The position numbers and the translations under genes are program-made. The notes below the pieces were generated by a model. The model saw nothing but the letters and a program-made list of their open reading frames with translations, was not told where the DNA came from and did no database searches. Source: Pseudomonas yamanorum (GTDB taxonomy: Bacteria > Pseudomonadota > Gammaproteobacteria > Pseudomonadales > Pseudomonadaceae). Taken from it: a DNA stretch of 64,000 bases. Positions 1-8,582 of this stretch are shown here, one piece after another (the stretch's first letter is position 1; each line of letters starts with the position of its first letter). The DNA is taken from NCBI RefSeq assembly GCF_013386765.1, contig NZ_JACARE010000017.1:235550-299549 (forward strand), read 5' to 3'.

Positions 1-246
1 ATCTTCCATGCGGTGATCCTGAGCGGTGTCGAGCAGATGAGCGTCACCACCGACGACATTGCACGGCGCTTTATCAACATGGTCGATGAATTCTACGACC
101 GTAACGTCAAGCTGATCATCTCGGCGGAAGTCGAGCTCAAGGACCTCTACACGGGCGGTCGCTTGAACTTTGAATTCCAACGGACCTTGAGCCGCTTGCT
201 GGAAATGCAGTCCCACGAGTTCCTGTCGCGGGCGCACAAGCCGTAA
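1..246 (+). CDS. zapE: Cell division protein ZapE (AFG1-like ATPase), 3' end only
   Basis: Only the last 81 residues are visible; the frame is open to the window edge and stops with TAA. The residues IARRFINMVDEFYDRNVKL followed by LIISAEVELKDLY and FEFQRTLSRLLEMQS match the C-terminal end of the AFG1/ZapE ATPases, which act at the constricting Z-ring. Walker motifs lie outside the window. A strong terminator follows 17 bases after the stop, so this is the last gene of its transcript. Identification rests on recognised family sequence and is fairly sure despite the truncation. Confidence 0.85.
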   Translation: MFHAVILSGVEQMSVTTDDIARRFINMVDEFYDRNVKLIISAEVELKDLYTGGRLNFEFQRTLSRLLEMQSHEFLSRAHKP

Positions 247-263
247 GCGATGTGCTCGAAATG

Positions 264-294
264 AAAAAGGCCCGCAGCGATGCGGGCCTTTTTT
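264..294 (+). terminator. Rho-independent terminator after zapE
   Basis: AAGGCCCGCA and TGCGGGCCTT form a 10-bp GC-rich stem with a 2-4 base loop, followed by a run of six T. It ends the zapE transcript. Confidence 0.9.
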
Positions 295-325
295 ATGCAA
301 AATTTCCAGCTCAACAGAAATCAAC

Positions 326-416
326 TGTGGGAGCCGGGCTTGCCCGCGATAGCGGTCTGGCAGCTAATGCAGCTGGTGCCTGACACGCCGCCATCGCAGG
401 CAAGCCAGCTCCCACA
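326..416. repeat. Inverted REP pair (GTGGGAGC / GGCTTGCC class)
   Basis: The left arm, from TGTGGGAGCCGGGCTTGCCC to GCGATAGC, is mirrored by a right arm GCCATCGCAGGCAAGCC to GCTCCCACA, with about 36 bases between. This is the usual layout of REP doublets in the P. fluorescens group. It sits between the convergent ends of zapE and the GlxA-type gene. Confidence 0.85.
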
Positions 417-439
417 TTTGTACTGTGTACACCCTTTGG

Positions 440-1435
440 TTATGCGGCCTGCTGGAACTGCTGGCGATACTGGTTGGGCGACAGCTCGGTGTGCTGCCGG
501 AACAGCCGCGCAAAGAAGCTCGCGTCGTCGTAACCCACTTCGTAACTGATGGTCTTGATGCTTTTGCGGCTGCCGGACAGCAAGCCCTTGGCCGTCTCGA
601 TGCGCAGGCGTTGCAGGTAGTGCAGCGGCTTGTCACCCGTGGCGGTCTGGAAGCGGCGCATGAAGTTGCGGATGCTCATGCCGTGTTCCCGGGCCACGTC
701 TTCGAAGCGGAACTTGTCGGCGAAGTGCTCTTCGAGCCAGTGCTGGATTTGCAGGATAATCACGTCCTGGTGCAGCTTCTGGCCGCCAAACCCGATACGC
801 CCCGGCGCATAGCTGCGCTGCACTTCATAGAGGATGTCGCGCGCCACGGCCTGGGCGATGTTGGCGCCGCAGAAACGTTCGATCAGGTAGATGTAGAGGT
901 CGCAGGCCGAGGTGGTGCCGCCGGCGCAGTACAGGTTGTCGGCGTCGGTCAGGTGCTTGTCCTGGTTCAGTTGCACTTTGGGGAAGCGTTCGCTGAAGGC
1001 GTTGAAGAAACGCCAGTAGGTGGTCGCCTCCTTGCCGTCCAGCAGGCCAGCTTCGGCAAGCCAGAACACCCCGGTGGCTTCGCCGCACAGCACCGCGCCA
1101 CGGGCATGTTGTTCGCGCAGCCAGGGCAGCACTTGGGGGTAGCGTTGGCACAATGAGTCAAAGTCGTCCCAGAAGGCCGGGAGTACGATGATGTCGGCGT
1201 TTTCAAGGCCGCCGTCCACCGGCATGATCACATCGCTGAAGCTGCGCACCGATTGCCCGTCGGGGCTGACCAGGCGGGTTTCAAACGCGGGAGTAAGGCC
1301 CTGGCCCAGCTGTTTGCCGTAGCGCAGGCTGGCGAGGTGGAAAAAATCCTTGGCTTGCATGAGGGTTGAAGCGAATACCCGATCAATGGCCAAAATGCTG
1401 ACGCGCCGCAAGGGCGTGGAGATTTGGTTAGACAT
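440..1435 (-). CDS. GlxA-type transcriptional regulator (DJ-1/PfpI domain plus AraC HTH)
   Basis: A 331-residue two-domain regulator. Residues from about 10 to 190 have the class I glutamine amidotransferase-like/DJ-1 fold sequence of GlxA proteins (SILAIDRVFASTLMQAKDF; GAVLCGEATGVFWLAEAG). The last 100 residues are an AraC double helix-turn-helix (FMRRFQTATGDKPLHYLQRL, then ISYEVGYDDASFFARLFRQH). Such proteins usually sense small amines or amino-acid-related ligands and activate transport or catabolic operons; the ligand here cannot be told. It is divergent from the acyl-CoA dehydrogenase gene, with 145 bases between them, so that gene is a plausible target. Length is normal and the protein is intact. 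Confidence 0.85.
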   Translation of the reverse strand: MSNQISTPLRRVSILAIDRVFASTLMQAKDFFHLASLRYGKQLGQGLTPAFETRLVSPDGQSVRSFSDVIMPVDGGLENADIIVLPAFWDDFDSLCQRYPQVLPWLREQHARGAVLCGEATGVFWLAEAGLLDGKEATTYWRFFNAFSERFPKVQLNQDKHLTDADNLYCAGGTTSACDLYIYLIERFCGANIAQAVARDILYEVQRSYAPGRIGFGGQKLHQDVIILQIQHWLEEHFADKFRFEDVAREHGMSIRNFMRRFQTATGDKPLHYLQRLRIETAKGLLSGSRKSIKTISYEVGYDDASFFARLFRQHTELSPNQYRQQFQQAA

Positions 1436-1580
1436 AATTTCATTTATTCTTATAGGGGAAAGTGGTCACCAGACGGCTGGATCGTCTTATTTTTTGTCGC
1501 ATGTGTCCAGTGTCCCGTGACGCCTTCGCGGCTTAGGCTCTGTGATCCCGGTCTTGTCCGACAATTCACGCAGGTGACCC

Positions 1581-2717
1581 ATGATTCCCAGAACCTTGTT
1601 CAGCTCGGAGCACGAACTCTTCCGCCAGAGCGTGCGCACCTTCCTCGAAAAAGACGCGGCGCCGTTCCACGGGCAATGGGAAAAGCAGGGCTACATTGAT
1701 CGCAACCTGTGGAACAAGGCAGGGGAGGCGGGGATGCTCTGCTCGCACCTGCCGGAGGAGTACGGCGGCCTCGGGGCGGACTTTCTCTACAGCGCGGTGG
1801 TGATCGAGGAGATCAGCCGGCTGGGGCTGACCGGGATTGGTTTCTCCCTGCATTCGGACATCGTCGCGCCTTACATCCTGCATTACGGCAGTGAGGCGCT
1901 GAAGCACAAATACCTGCCCAAGCTGATCTCCGGGGAGATGGTCACGGCCATCGCCATGACCGAACCGGGTGCCGGGTCGGACCTGCAAGGGGTCAAGACC
2001 ACAGCGGTGCTGGACGGTGATGAATACGTGATCAACGGCTCCAAGACCTTCATCACTAATGGCTTTCTGGCGGACCTGGTGATCGTTGTCGCCAAGACCG
2101 ATCCCAAGGCCGGCGCCAAAGGCACCAGCCTGTTCCTGGTGGAAGCCAACACGCCGGGATTCGACAAGGGCAAGCGCCTGGAGAAGGTCGGAATGAAGGC
2201 CCAGGATACGTCGGAGCTGTTCTTCCAGGATGTGCGCGTACCCAAGGAAAACCTGCTGGGCCAGGCGGGGATGGGCTTTGCCTATCTGATGCAGGAGTTG
2301 CCCCAGGAGCGCCTGACGGTGGCGATTGGTGCGTTGTCGTCAGCCGAGGCGGCGTTGCAGTGGACGCTGGAGTACACCCGCGACCGCAAGGCGTTCGGCA
2401 AGGCGATCATTGATTTCCAGAACACCCGTTTCAAGTTGGCGGAGATTGCTACGGAAACCCAGATTGGCCGGGTGTTTGTCGACAAATGCATGGAGCTGCA
2501 TCTGGAAGGCAAGCTGGATGTGCCAACGGCGGCGATGGCCAAGTACTGGGCCACGGACCTGCAGTGCAAGGTGCTGGATGAGTGCGTGCAGTTGCACGGA
2601 GGCTACGGCTTCATGTGGGAATACCCGATCGCGCGGGCGTGGGCGGATGCGCGGGTGCAGCGGATTTATGCGGGGACCAACGAGATCATGAAGGAGATTA
2701 TTGCGCGGGCACTTTGA
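1581..2717 (+). CDS. Acyl-CoA dehydrogenase
   Basis: A complete 378-residue FAD acyl-CoA dehydrogenase: N-terminal helical domain, middle beta domain with AMTEPGAGSDLQGVKT (about 125-140), and C-terminal helices with QLHGGYGFMWEYPIARAWAD (337-356). Catalyses alpha,beta-desaturation of an acyl-CoA, passing electrons to ETF. The Glu that serves as base in medium-chain enzymes (YEGT) is Ala here (RIYAGTNEI, 361-369). Glu256 instead aligns by spacing with the base used by long-chain and isovaleryl-CoA types, so it should be active. Substrate length is not determinable. It stands alone between a divergent regulator and a REP pair. Confidence 0.9.
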   Translation: MIPRTLFSSEHELFRQSVRTFLEKDAAPFHGQWEKQGYIDRNLWNKAGEAGMLCSHLPEEYGGLGADFLYSAVVIEEISRLGLTGIGFSLHSDIVAPYILHYGSEALKHKYLPKLISGEMVTAIAMTEPGAGSDLQGVKTTAVLDGDEYVINGSKTFITNGFLADLVIVVAKTDPKAGAKGTSLFLVEANTPGFDKGKRLEKVGMKAQDTSELFFQDVRVPKENLLGQAGMGFAYLMQELPQERLTVAIGALSSAEAALQWTLEYTRDRKAFGKAIIDFQNTRFKLAEIATETQIGRVFVDKCMELHLEGKLDVPTAAMAKYWATDLQCKVLDECVQLHGGYGFMWEYPIARAWADARVQRIYAGTNEIMKEIIARAL

Positions 2718-2738
2718 ATCTTCGGCGTGGCTGATGAT

Positions 2739-2810
2739 GCTATCGCGGGCAAGCCCGGCTCCCACAGTTGGAATGCATTTTCCTGTGGGAGCTGGCTTGC
2801 CTGCGATAGC
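2739..2810. repeat. Inverted REP pair, tight spacing
   Basis: Arms GCTATCGCGGGCAAGCCC...GGCTCCCACA and TGTGGGAGCTGGCTTGCC...GCGATAGC face each other with only 17 bases between. It lies between convergent gene ends (acyl-CoA dehydrogenase and aldo/keto reductase). Confidence 0.85.
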
Positions 2811-2824
2811 TATCTAAAGGTCAA

Positions 2825-3865
2825 TCACGGCGCAGGATTCGGATGATCCTTCTGGATCGCCTCAATCCCCGCCAACACTTCATCCGACAGTTTCAGGTCG
2901 GCACTGGCAATGTTGCTGTCCAGTTGCTCCAGGGTAGTGGCGCCAATGATGTTGCTGGTCACGAACGGTTGCTGGGTCACAAATGCCAATGCCATCTGCG
3001 CCGGGTCCAGGCCGTGCTCACGGGCCAATGCCACATAACGGCTGCACGCTGCTTCCGATTGCGCATTGAAGTAGCGGCTGAAGCGGCTGTAGAGGCTCAG
3101 GCGGCCCTTGGCCGGGCGTGCGCCACCTTCGTATTTGCCGCTGAGCATGCCGAACGCCAGCGGTGAATAAGCCAGCAACCCACACTGTTCACGAATCGCG
3201 ATTTCCGCCAGGCCCACTTCAAAGCTGCGGTTGAGCAGGTTGTAGGGGTTCTGGATCGACACCGCGCGGGTCCAGCCGCGGGCTTCGGCCAGGGCCAGGA
3301 ACTTCATGGTGCCCCACGGCGTTTCGTTGGACAGGCCGATGTGGCGGATCTTGCCGGCCTTGACCTGTTCATCCAGGGCTTCGAGGGTTTCCTCCAGCGG
3401 CGTCAGGTCCTCTTCAGCTTTGTGCTTGTAGCCCAGTTGGCCGAAAAAGTTGGTGCTGCGCTCGGGCCAGTGCAGTTGGTAGAGGTCGATCCAGTCGGTT
3501 TGCAGGCGTTTCAGGCTCGCGTCCAGGGCTTCTGTGATGTGCTTGCGGTTGTGCTTGAGGCTGCCGTCGCGGATGTAGTCGATGGTGTTGCCGGGGCCGG
3601 CGATCTTGCTGGCGAGGATCCAGTCGGCACGGTCGCCGCGGCTTTTGAAGTAATTACCGATATAGCGCTCGGTGGTGGCGTAGGTATCTGCCTTGGGCGG
3701 CACCGGGTACATTTCTGCGGTGTCGATGAAGTTGATGCCCGCGGCCTTGGCCCGTTCGATCTGTGCGAAGGCCTCTGCCTCGCTGTTCTGCTCGCCCCAG
3801 GTCATGGTGCCCAAGGCTATCGCGCTCACGTTCAGATCGGTTCGGCCCAGCTGTCGATAGTCCAT
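2825..3865 (-). CDS. Aldo/keto reductase (Tas-like, NADPH-dependent)
   Basis: A 346-residue AKR-superfamily TIM barrel. The start chosen is the ATG of MDYRQLGRTDLNVSAIALG, because AAGGAG lies 6 bases upstream; an in-frame ATG 8 codons earlier has no such site. The AKR tetrad is visible: Asp in FIDTAEMYP, Tyr in the same motif, Lys in WILASKIAG and His in LYQLHWPER. Length and the insert after the Tyr resemble E. coli Tas. The physiological substrate is unknown; the family reduces aldehydes and ketones in the cytoplasm. Monocistronic, divergent from rplM. Confidence 0.88.
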   Translation of the reverse strand: MDYRQLGRTDLNVSAIALGTMTWGEQNSEAEAFAQIERAKAAGINFIDTAEMYPVPPKADTYATTERYIGNYFKSRGDRADWILASKIAGPGNTIDYIRDGSLKHNRKHITEALDASLKRLQTDWIDLYQLHWPERSTNFFGQLGYKHKAEEDLTPLEETLEALDEQVKAGKIRHIGLSNETPWGTMKFLALAEARGWTRAVSIQNPYNLLNRSFEVGLAEIAIREQCGLLAYSPLAFGMLSGKYEGGARPAKGRLSLYSRFSRYFNAQSEAACSRYVALAREHGLDPAQMALAFVTQQPFVTSNIIGATTLEQLDSNIASADLKLSDEVLAGIEAIQKDHPNPAP

Positions 3866-4042
3866 CGGGTACTCCTTCGAGGAAAACAATCATAAAAGCA
3901 GGTTGAAATTTTTTTGGCAATCTGCATAATTGCCCACCTCTTTCTGCAGTGGAAGTGATGCGCCGCCTGCCGAAGAATCTTGCCGTTGAACGGACGCGCC
4001 GACCCGAGCCCCCGATAGCGTCTGTATCCGGCTGCCTTTGAC

Positions 4043-4071
4043 TTGTCAAAGTACGCACTATTCAGTAAGAT
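4043..4071 (+). promoter_or_regulatory. Sigma-70 promoter of rplM-rpsI
   Basis: TTGTCA (4043-4048), 17-base spacer, TAAGAT (4066-4071). It lies about 40 bases before the rplM start codon. The spacing is ideal and five of six -35 bases match consensus. Confidence 0.7.
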
Positions 4072-4113
4072 CCGCCGTCTAATTTACAGGGCGGCCCCTG
4101 AGGCTATTAAAGA

Positions 4114-4542
4114 ATGACAACTTTTACTGCAAAACCAGAAACAGTTCAGCGCGACTGGTTTGTCGTCGACGCCGCTGGTCAGACCCTGGGTCGTCTGGCC
4201 ACTGAAGTCGCCAGCCGTCTGCGTGGCAAGCACAAGCCTGAGTACACCCCTCACGTTGATACCGGTGACTACATTGTCATCATCAACGCCGAGCAGGTAC
4301 GTGTTACCGGCAACAAAGCGCAAGACAAAATGTACTACCGTCACTCCGGTTTCCCAGGCGGTATCAAGTCTTCGAACTTCGAAGGCCTGATCTCCAAAAA
4401 GCCTGAAGCCCCGATTGAAATCGCGGTCAAAGGTATGCTGCCGAAGGGCCCACTGGGTCGCGACATGTATCGCAAGCTGAAAGTCTATGCGGGCGCTGCT
4501 CACCCTCATGCTGCTCAGCAGCCCCAAGAACTGAAGTTTTAA
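4114..4542 (+). CDS. rplM: 50S ribosomal protein L13
   Basis: 142 residues, the exact usual length for L13. Recognisable by [21 protein letters not shown] at the N-terminus and [21 protein letters not shown] near the C-terminus. An early assembly protein of the large subunit that binds 23S rRNA. It is followed 14 bases later by rpsI, the universal rplM-rpsI pair, driven from the promoter just upstream. Confidence 0.98.
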   Translation: MTTFTAKPETVQRDWFVVDAAGQTLGRLATEVASRLRGKHKPEYTPHVDTGDYIVIINAEQVRVTGNKAQDKMYYRHSGFPGGIKSSNFEGLISKKPEAPIEIAVKGMLPKGPLGRDMYRKLKVYAGAAHPHAAQQPQELKF

Positions 4543-4556
4543 CGGAATAGTTCATT

Positions 4557-4949
4557 ATGTCGGCGACTCAAAATTACGGCACTGGCCGTCGCAAAACCGC
4601 TACCGCTCGCGTTTTCCTGCGTCCGGGTACTGGTAACATCTCGATCAACAACCGCACTCTGGAAAATTTCTTCGGTCGCGAAACTGCCCGCATGGTAGTT
4701 CGTCAGCCGCTGGAATTGACCGAGACCGTTGAAAAGTTCGACATCTACGTCACCGTTATCGGTGGCGGTGTAAGTGGTCAAGCTGGCGCAATCCGCCACG
4801 GTATCACTCGCGCTCTGATGCAGTACGACGAAACCCTGCGTGGCGCTCTGCGCAAAGCTGGCTTCGTTACTCGCGATGCTCGTGAAGTTGAACGTAAGAA
4901 AGTTGGTCTGCGTAAAGCGCGTAAGCGTCCGCAGTACTCGAAGCGTTAA
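4557..4949 (+). CDS. rpsI: 30S ribosomal protein S9
   Basis: 130 residues with the S9 signature: [18 protein letters not shown] at the start, [19 protein letters not shown] in the middle and the basic tail [18 protein letters not shown], whose last Arg contacts P-site tRNA. Cotranscribed with rplM and closed by a strong terminator. Confidence 0.98.
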   Translation: MSATQNYGTGRRKTATARVFLRPGTGNISINNRTLENFFGRETARMVVRQPLELTETVEKFDIYVTVIGGGVSGQAGAIRHGITRALMQYDETLRGALRKAGFVTRDAREVERKKVGLRKARKRPQYSKR

Positions 4950-4967
4950 TTCGCTTTTACGTTCCAG

Positions 4968-5004
4968 AAAACGCCCAGCCTCCTCACGGAGCTGGGCGTT
5001 TTTT
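4968..5004 (+). terminator. Rho-independent terminator after rpsI
   Basis: AAAACGCCCAGC pairs with GCTGGGCGTTTT around an 11-base loop and runs into six T. Confidence 0.92.
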
Positions 5005-5042
5005 ATTGCCTGCTATTTATGTAAAAAAATCTCTGTGACAAC

Positions 5043-5069
5043 TTGCCACATCCGTAGAGCCCCTATACT
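5043..5069 (+). promoter_or_regulatory. Putative promoter of petABC
   Basis: TTGCCA (5043-5048) and TATACT (5064-5069), spaced by 15 bases (short). This leaves a leader of roughly 140 bases before petA. A second -10-like TATAAG is at 5146-5151 without a clear -35. Moderate support only. Confidence 0.4.
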
Positions 5070-5215
5070 CAAAGGCTTGGAGCTGGTGCCGGGGGTAATT
5101 ACCTTGTCAGACGTGGGGCTTTTCATTACCATTCGGCAAAATTTTTATAAGTTCAGATTTAACACTTAGTAGACGCCTGATTTAACAGGCCACAAAGCTG
5201 ATGGGAGAGGACTGA

Positions 5216-5812
5216 ATGAGCAATGACGGCGTGAATGCAGGCCGGCGTCGCTTCTTGGTAGCAGCCACATCCGTGGTGGGTGCTGCAGGAGCGGTGGGGG
5301 CTGCGGTCCCGTTCGTGGGGTCATGGTTTCCCAGTGCCAAGGCGAAAGCCGCAGGTGCACCGGTGAAGGTGAATGTCAGCAAGATCGATCCAGGCCAGCA
5401 AATGATTGCTGAGTGGCGCGGTCAGCCAGTGTTCATCGTTCGTCGTACCGAGGAAATCCTGGGAAATCTGAAGAAGATCGAGGGCCAGCTGTCTGACCCC
5501 GACTCGAAGAATTCCGACCAACCCGCTTACGTCGATAAGGAAATTCGCTCGATCAAGCCGGAGATTCTGCTGCTGATCGGTATCTGCACCCACCTGGGTT
5601 GCTCTCCCACCTTCCGCCCGGAAGTGGCCCCCGCGGACCTGGGCAAGGACTGGGTCGGGGGCTATTTCTGCCCGTGCCACGGTTCTCACTACGACCTCGC
5701 TGGCCGCGTCTACAAGTCACAACCCGCACCACTGAACCTGCCAGTTCCGCCACATCACTACGAGACTGACAGTGTCATTGTCATTGGCGTCGACGAGGGG
5801 GAGAAAGCCTGA
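5216..5812 (+). CDS. petA: Ubiquinol-cytochrome c reductase, Rieske iron-sulfur subunit
   Basis: 198 residues. A Tat-type signal/anchor RRRFLVAATS (10-19) precedes a hydrophobic stretch. Both Rieske boxes are intact: C124-T-H126-L-G-C129 and C152-P-C154-H155-G-S. C124, H126, C152 and H155 bind the 2Fe-2S cluster and C129-C154 form the disulfide. It accepts electrons from ubiquinol at the periplasmic side of complex III. Its stop overlaps the petB start by one base (TGATG), so translation of the two is coupled. Confidence 0.97.
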   Translation: MSNDGVNAGRRRFLVAATSVVGAAGAVGAAVPFVGSWFPSAKAKAAGAPVKVNVSKIDPGQQMIAEWRGQPVFIVRRTEEILGNLKKIEGQLSDPDSKNSDQPAYVDKEIRSIKPEILLLIGICTHLGCSPTFRPEVAPADLGKDWVGGYFCPCHGSHYDLAGRVYKSQPAPLNLPVPPHHYETDSVIVIGVDEGEKA

Positions 5813-7023
5813 TGAGCAAGTTCATGGATTGGGTGGATGCGCGCTTCCCCGCGACCAAAATGTGGGAAGACCACCTCAGCAAGTACTACGCACCGAAGAA
5901 TTTCAACTTCTTCTATTTCTTTGGCTCCCTGGCACTTCTGGTACTGGTCAACCAGATCGTTACCGGTGTCTGGCTGACTATGAGCTACACCCCGTCGGCC
6001 GAAGAAGCCTTTGCCTCCGTCGAATACATCATGCGCGACGTCGAGTACGGCTCGATCCTGCGTCTGCTGCACTCCACCGGCGCCTCGGCGTTCTTCATCG
6101 TGGTCTACATGCACATGTTCCGTGGCTTGCTCTACGGTTCGTACCAGAAGCCCCGCGAGCTGGTGTGGGTGTTCGGCATGCTGATCTACCTGGCGCTGAT
6201 GGCCGAGGCCTTCATGGGTTACCTGCTGCCGTGGGGCCAGATGTCCTACTGGGGCGCCCAGGTGATCATCTCGCTGTTCGGCGCGATCCCGGTCATCGGC
6301 AACGACCTGACCCAGTGGATTCGTGGTGACTACCTGATTTCCGGGATCACCCTGAACCGCTTCTTTGCCTTGCACGTGGTGGCCTTGCCGATCGTGATCC
6401 TGGGCCTGGTGGTGCTGCACATCCTGGCATTGCACGAAGTGGGTTCGAACAACCCCGACGGCGTGGACATCAAGAAGCACAAGGACGAAAACGGTGTACC
6501 GCTGGACGGCATTCCTTTCCACCCGTATTACACGGTGAAAGACATTGTCGGCGTGGTGGTGTTCCTGTTCATCTTCTGCTCGATCGTGTTCTTTTTCCCG
6601 GAGATGGGCGGTTATTTCCTCGAGAAACCCAACTTCGAACAGGCGAACGCTTTCAAGACCCCGGAACACATTGCCCCGGTCTGGTACTTCACTCCGTTCT
6701 ACGCAATCTTGCGGGCGATTCCCGACAAACTCATGGGCGTTATCGCCATGGGCGCGGCGATTGCGGTGCTGTTCGTGCTGCCCTGGCTCGACCGTAGCCC
6801 GGTCAAGTCCATGCGCTACAAGGGCTGGCTGAGCAAGATCTGGCTGTGGGTGTTCTGCATTGCGTTCGTGATCCTGGGCGTGTTGGGCGTTTTGGCGCCG
6901 ACCCCGGAGCGTACGTTGTTGTCGCAGGTCTGCACCTTCCTGTACTTCGCCTACTTCATTCTGATGCCGTTCTACACCCGGCTCGAGAAGACCAAACCGG
7001 TACCGGAAAGGGTGACTGGCTGA
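5812..7023 (+). CDS. petB: Ubiquinol-cytochrome c reductase, cytochrome b
   Basis: 403 residues, multi-spanning, with full-length cytochrome b N- and C-terminal domains. Haem-ligating histidines occur in RLLHSTGASAFFIVVYMHMF and FFALHVVALPIVILGLVVLH, and the Qo-site PEWY-type loop is present as PVWYFTPFYAILRAIP. Forms the membrane core of the bc1 complex and the Q cycle. Overlaps petA and petC by single bases. Confidence 0.97.
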   Translation: MSKFMDWVDARFPATKMWEDHLSKYYAPKNFNFFYFFGSLALLVLVNQIVTGVWLTMSYTPSAEEAFASVEYIMRDVEYGSILRLLHSTGASAFFIVVYMHMFRGLLYGSYQKPRELVWVFGMLIYLALMAEAFMGYLLPWGQMSYWGAQVIISLFGAIPVIGNDLTQWIRGDYLISGITLNRFFALHVVALPIVILGLVVLHILALHEVGSNNPDGVDIKKHKDENGVPLDGIPFHPYYTVKDIVGVVVFLFIFCSIVFFFPEMGGYFLEKPNFEQANAFKTPEHIAPVWYFTPFYAILRAIPDKLMGVIAMGAAIAVLFVLPWLDRSPVKSMRYKGWLSKIWLWVFCIAFVILGVLGVLAPTPERTLLSQVCTFLYFAYFILMPFYTRLEKTKPVPERVTG

Positions 7024-7802
7024 TGAAAAAATTATTCGTTGCATTCATTCTTGCGGCCCTGCCGCTGCTGTCTTTCGCCGCTGAACACGGCCCAGAGCTG
7101 GAAAAAGTCGACATCGATGTGTCGGACAAGGCTGCGATGCAGGACGGGCTGCGTACGTTCACCAACTACTGCATGGGCTGCCACAGCGCCAAGTTCCAGC
7201 GTTACGAGCGCGTAGCCGATGACCTGGGCATTCCCCATGACGTGATGCTCAGCCACTCGGTGTTTACCGGTGCGAAGATCGGCGACCACATGACCATCGG
7301 CATGCAACCTGCCGACGCCAAGACCTGGTTCGGGGCTGCACCGCCCGACCTGACCCTGGTGGCCCGTGTGCGTGGCACCGATTGGCTCTACGGCTACCTG
7401 AAATCCTTCTACGAAGACCCGACGCGTCCCTACGGCGTGAACAATAAAGTGTTCCCGAACGTCGGTATGCCTAACGTTCTGGTCGGCCTGCAAGGCCGCC
7501 AAGTGGTAGGATGCAAGCAAGTACAAATCGTCGAAGACGGCAAGAAGCAGTATGATCCGCTCACCGGTACGCCTTTGACTCATGAAGCGTGCGATCAGCT
7601 GACCATAGTGCCGAAGACCGGCGCGCTGAACGAAGAGCAGTTCGACGAGAAGGTCAAGAATCTGGTGACCTTCCTGGCCTACTCGGCCAACCCAGTGAAG
7701 CTGCAGCATCAGCGCATTGGTACCTATGTGTTGCTGTACCTGGCCTTCTTCTTCGTGTTCGCCTATCTGCTGAAACGCGAATACTGGAAGGATGTGCATT
7801 GA
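7023..7802 (+). CDS. petC: Ubiquinol-cytochrome c reductase, cytochrome c1
   Basis: 259 residues. The ATG at 7023 overlaps the petB stop and opens a Sec signal MKKLFVAFILAALPLLSFAA. Haem c motif C50-M-G-C53-H54 is followed by a Met ligand candidate in the GMPNVL region. A C-terminal membrane anchor (YVLLYLAFFFVFAYLL) and a basic cytoplasmic tail complete it. It passes electrons from the Rieske protein to soluble cytochrome c or c4. A longer in-frame reading starting inside petB is not credible. Confidence 0.96.
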   Translation: MKKLFVAFILAALPLLSFAAEHGPELEKVDIDVSDKAAMQDGLRTFTNYCMGCHSAKFQRYERVADDLGIPHDVMLSHSVFTGAKIGDHMTIGMQPADAKTWFGAAPPDLTLVARVRGTDWLYGYLKSFYEDPTRPYGVNNKVFPNVGMPNVLVGLQGRQVVGCKQVQIVEDGKKQYDPLTGTPLTHEACDQLTIVPKTGALNEEQFDEKVKNLVTFLAYSANPVKLQHQRIGTYVLLYLAFFFVFAYLLKREYWKDVH

Positions 7803-7831
7803 TCCAACCGTAAGTAATTGCTGTTAATCTT

Positions 7832-7910
7832 GCGCGCCCAGCGGCATCTCTGAAGGTAAGTCTGGTTTATCCAGGCGTCACGGAGATGCTCACTGGGCGC
7901 GCTCGTTTTT
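7832..7910 (+). terminator. Long branched hairpin with T-tract between petC and sspA
   Basis: Outer arms are GCGCGCCCAG (7832-7841) plus GCATCTC (7844-7850) against GAGATGC (7883-7889) plus CTGGGCGCGC (7893-7902), a 17-bp stem with one small internal loop. The 32-base inner part contains its own CTGG-TTTAT-CCAG hairpin (7862-7874). Five T follow at 7906-7910. It probably ends petABC, but it is much larger than needed for a simple terminator. Confidence 0.75.
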
Positions 7911-7947
7911 GAGCTTCCGATAATTTCAACAAGCGAGGAGGACCGCC

Positions 7948-8565
7948 ATGGGCGTGACCAATCGGTTGGCCTGTTACTCCGACCCCGCCGACCACTATTC
8001 CCACCGAGTACGCATCGTGCTCGCAGAGAAGGGTGTCAGCGCAGAGATCATTACTGTGGAGGCGGGTCGTCACCCACCGAAACTGATCGAAGTGAACCCT
8101 TACGGCAGCTTGCCCACCCTGGTCGATCGTGACCTGGCGTTGTGGGAGTCAACCGTGGTGATGGAATACCTGGATGAGCGTTATCCCCATCCGCCGTTGT
8201 TGCCGGTGTATCCGGTGGCGCGTGCCAACAGCCGCCTGCTGATCCACCGGATCCAGCGTGACTGGTGTGGCTTGGTGGACCTGATTCTGGATTCACGCAG
8301 TAAAGAAGCGGCCCGGGTTCAGGCACGCAAGGAATTGCGCGAGAGCCTGACCGGTGTTTCGCCGTTGTTTGCCGACAAACCTTTTTTCCTCAGCGAGGAA
8401 CAAAGTCTGGTGGATTGCTGCCTATTACCCATACTCTGGCGCTTGCCGATTTTGGGCATAGAACTGCCGCGGCCTGCCAAGCCGCTGCTTGACTACATGG
8501 AGCGCCAGTTTGCGCGTGAGGCTTTCCAGGCGAGTCTGTCTGGCGTCGAACGCGATATGCGCTAA
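7948..8565 (+). CDS. sspA: Stringent starvation protein A
   Basis: 205 residues of glutathione S-transferase fold: thioredoxin-like N-terminal half with [13 protein letters not shown] and [19 protein letters not shown], then a helical C-terminal half. SspA binds RNA polymerase and alters sigma use under stress; it lacks GST catalysis. The start is preceded by the strong GAGGAGG at 7936-7942. It is followed 17 bases later by sspB, the conserved pair. Confidence 0.95.
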   Translation: MGVTNRLACYSDPADHYSHRVRIVLAEKGVSAEIITVEAGRHPPKLIEVNPYGSLPTLVDRDLALWESTVVMEYLDERYPHPPLLPVYPVARANSRLLIHRIQRDWCGLVDLILDSRSKEAARVQARKELRESLTGVSPLFADKPFFLSEEQSLVDCCLLPILWRLPILGIELPRPAKPLLDYMERQFAREAFQASLSGVERDMR

Positions 8566-8582
8566 GGCTTAAGGAGCCGTTG

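Noticed and set aside
5140..5151. TATAAG as the main petA promoter
   Set aside because: No -35 at a suitable distance; the element at 5043-5069 is somewhat better.
5758..7044. A 428-codon open frame antisense to petB
   Set aside because: Shadow of cytochrome b; rich in His, Gln and Asp and with no domain.
7832..7910. tRNA-like gene between petC and sspA
   Set aside because: It branches like a tRNA fragment but has no acceptor stem, T-loop sequence or CCA.
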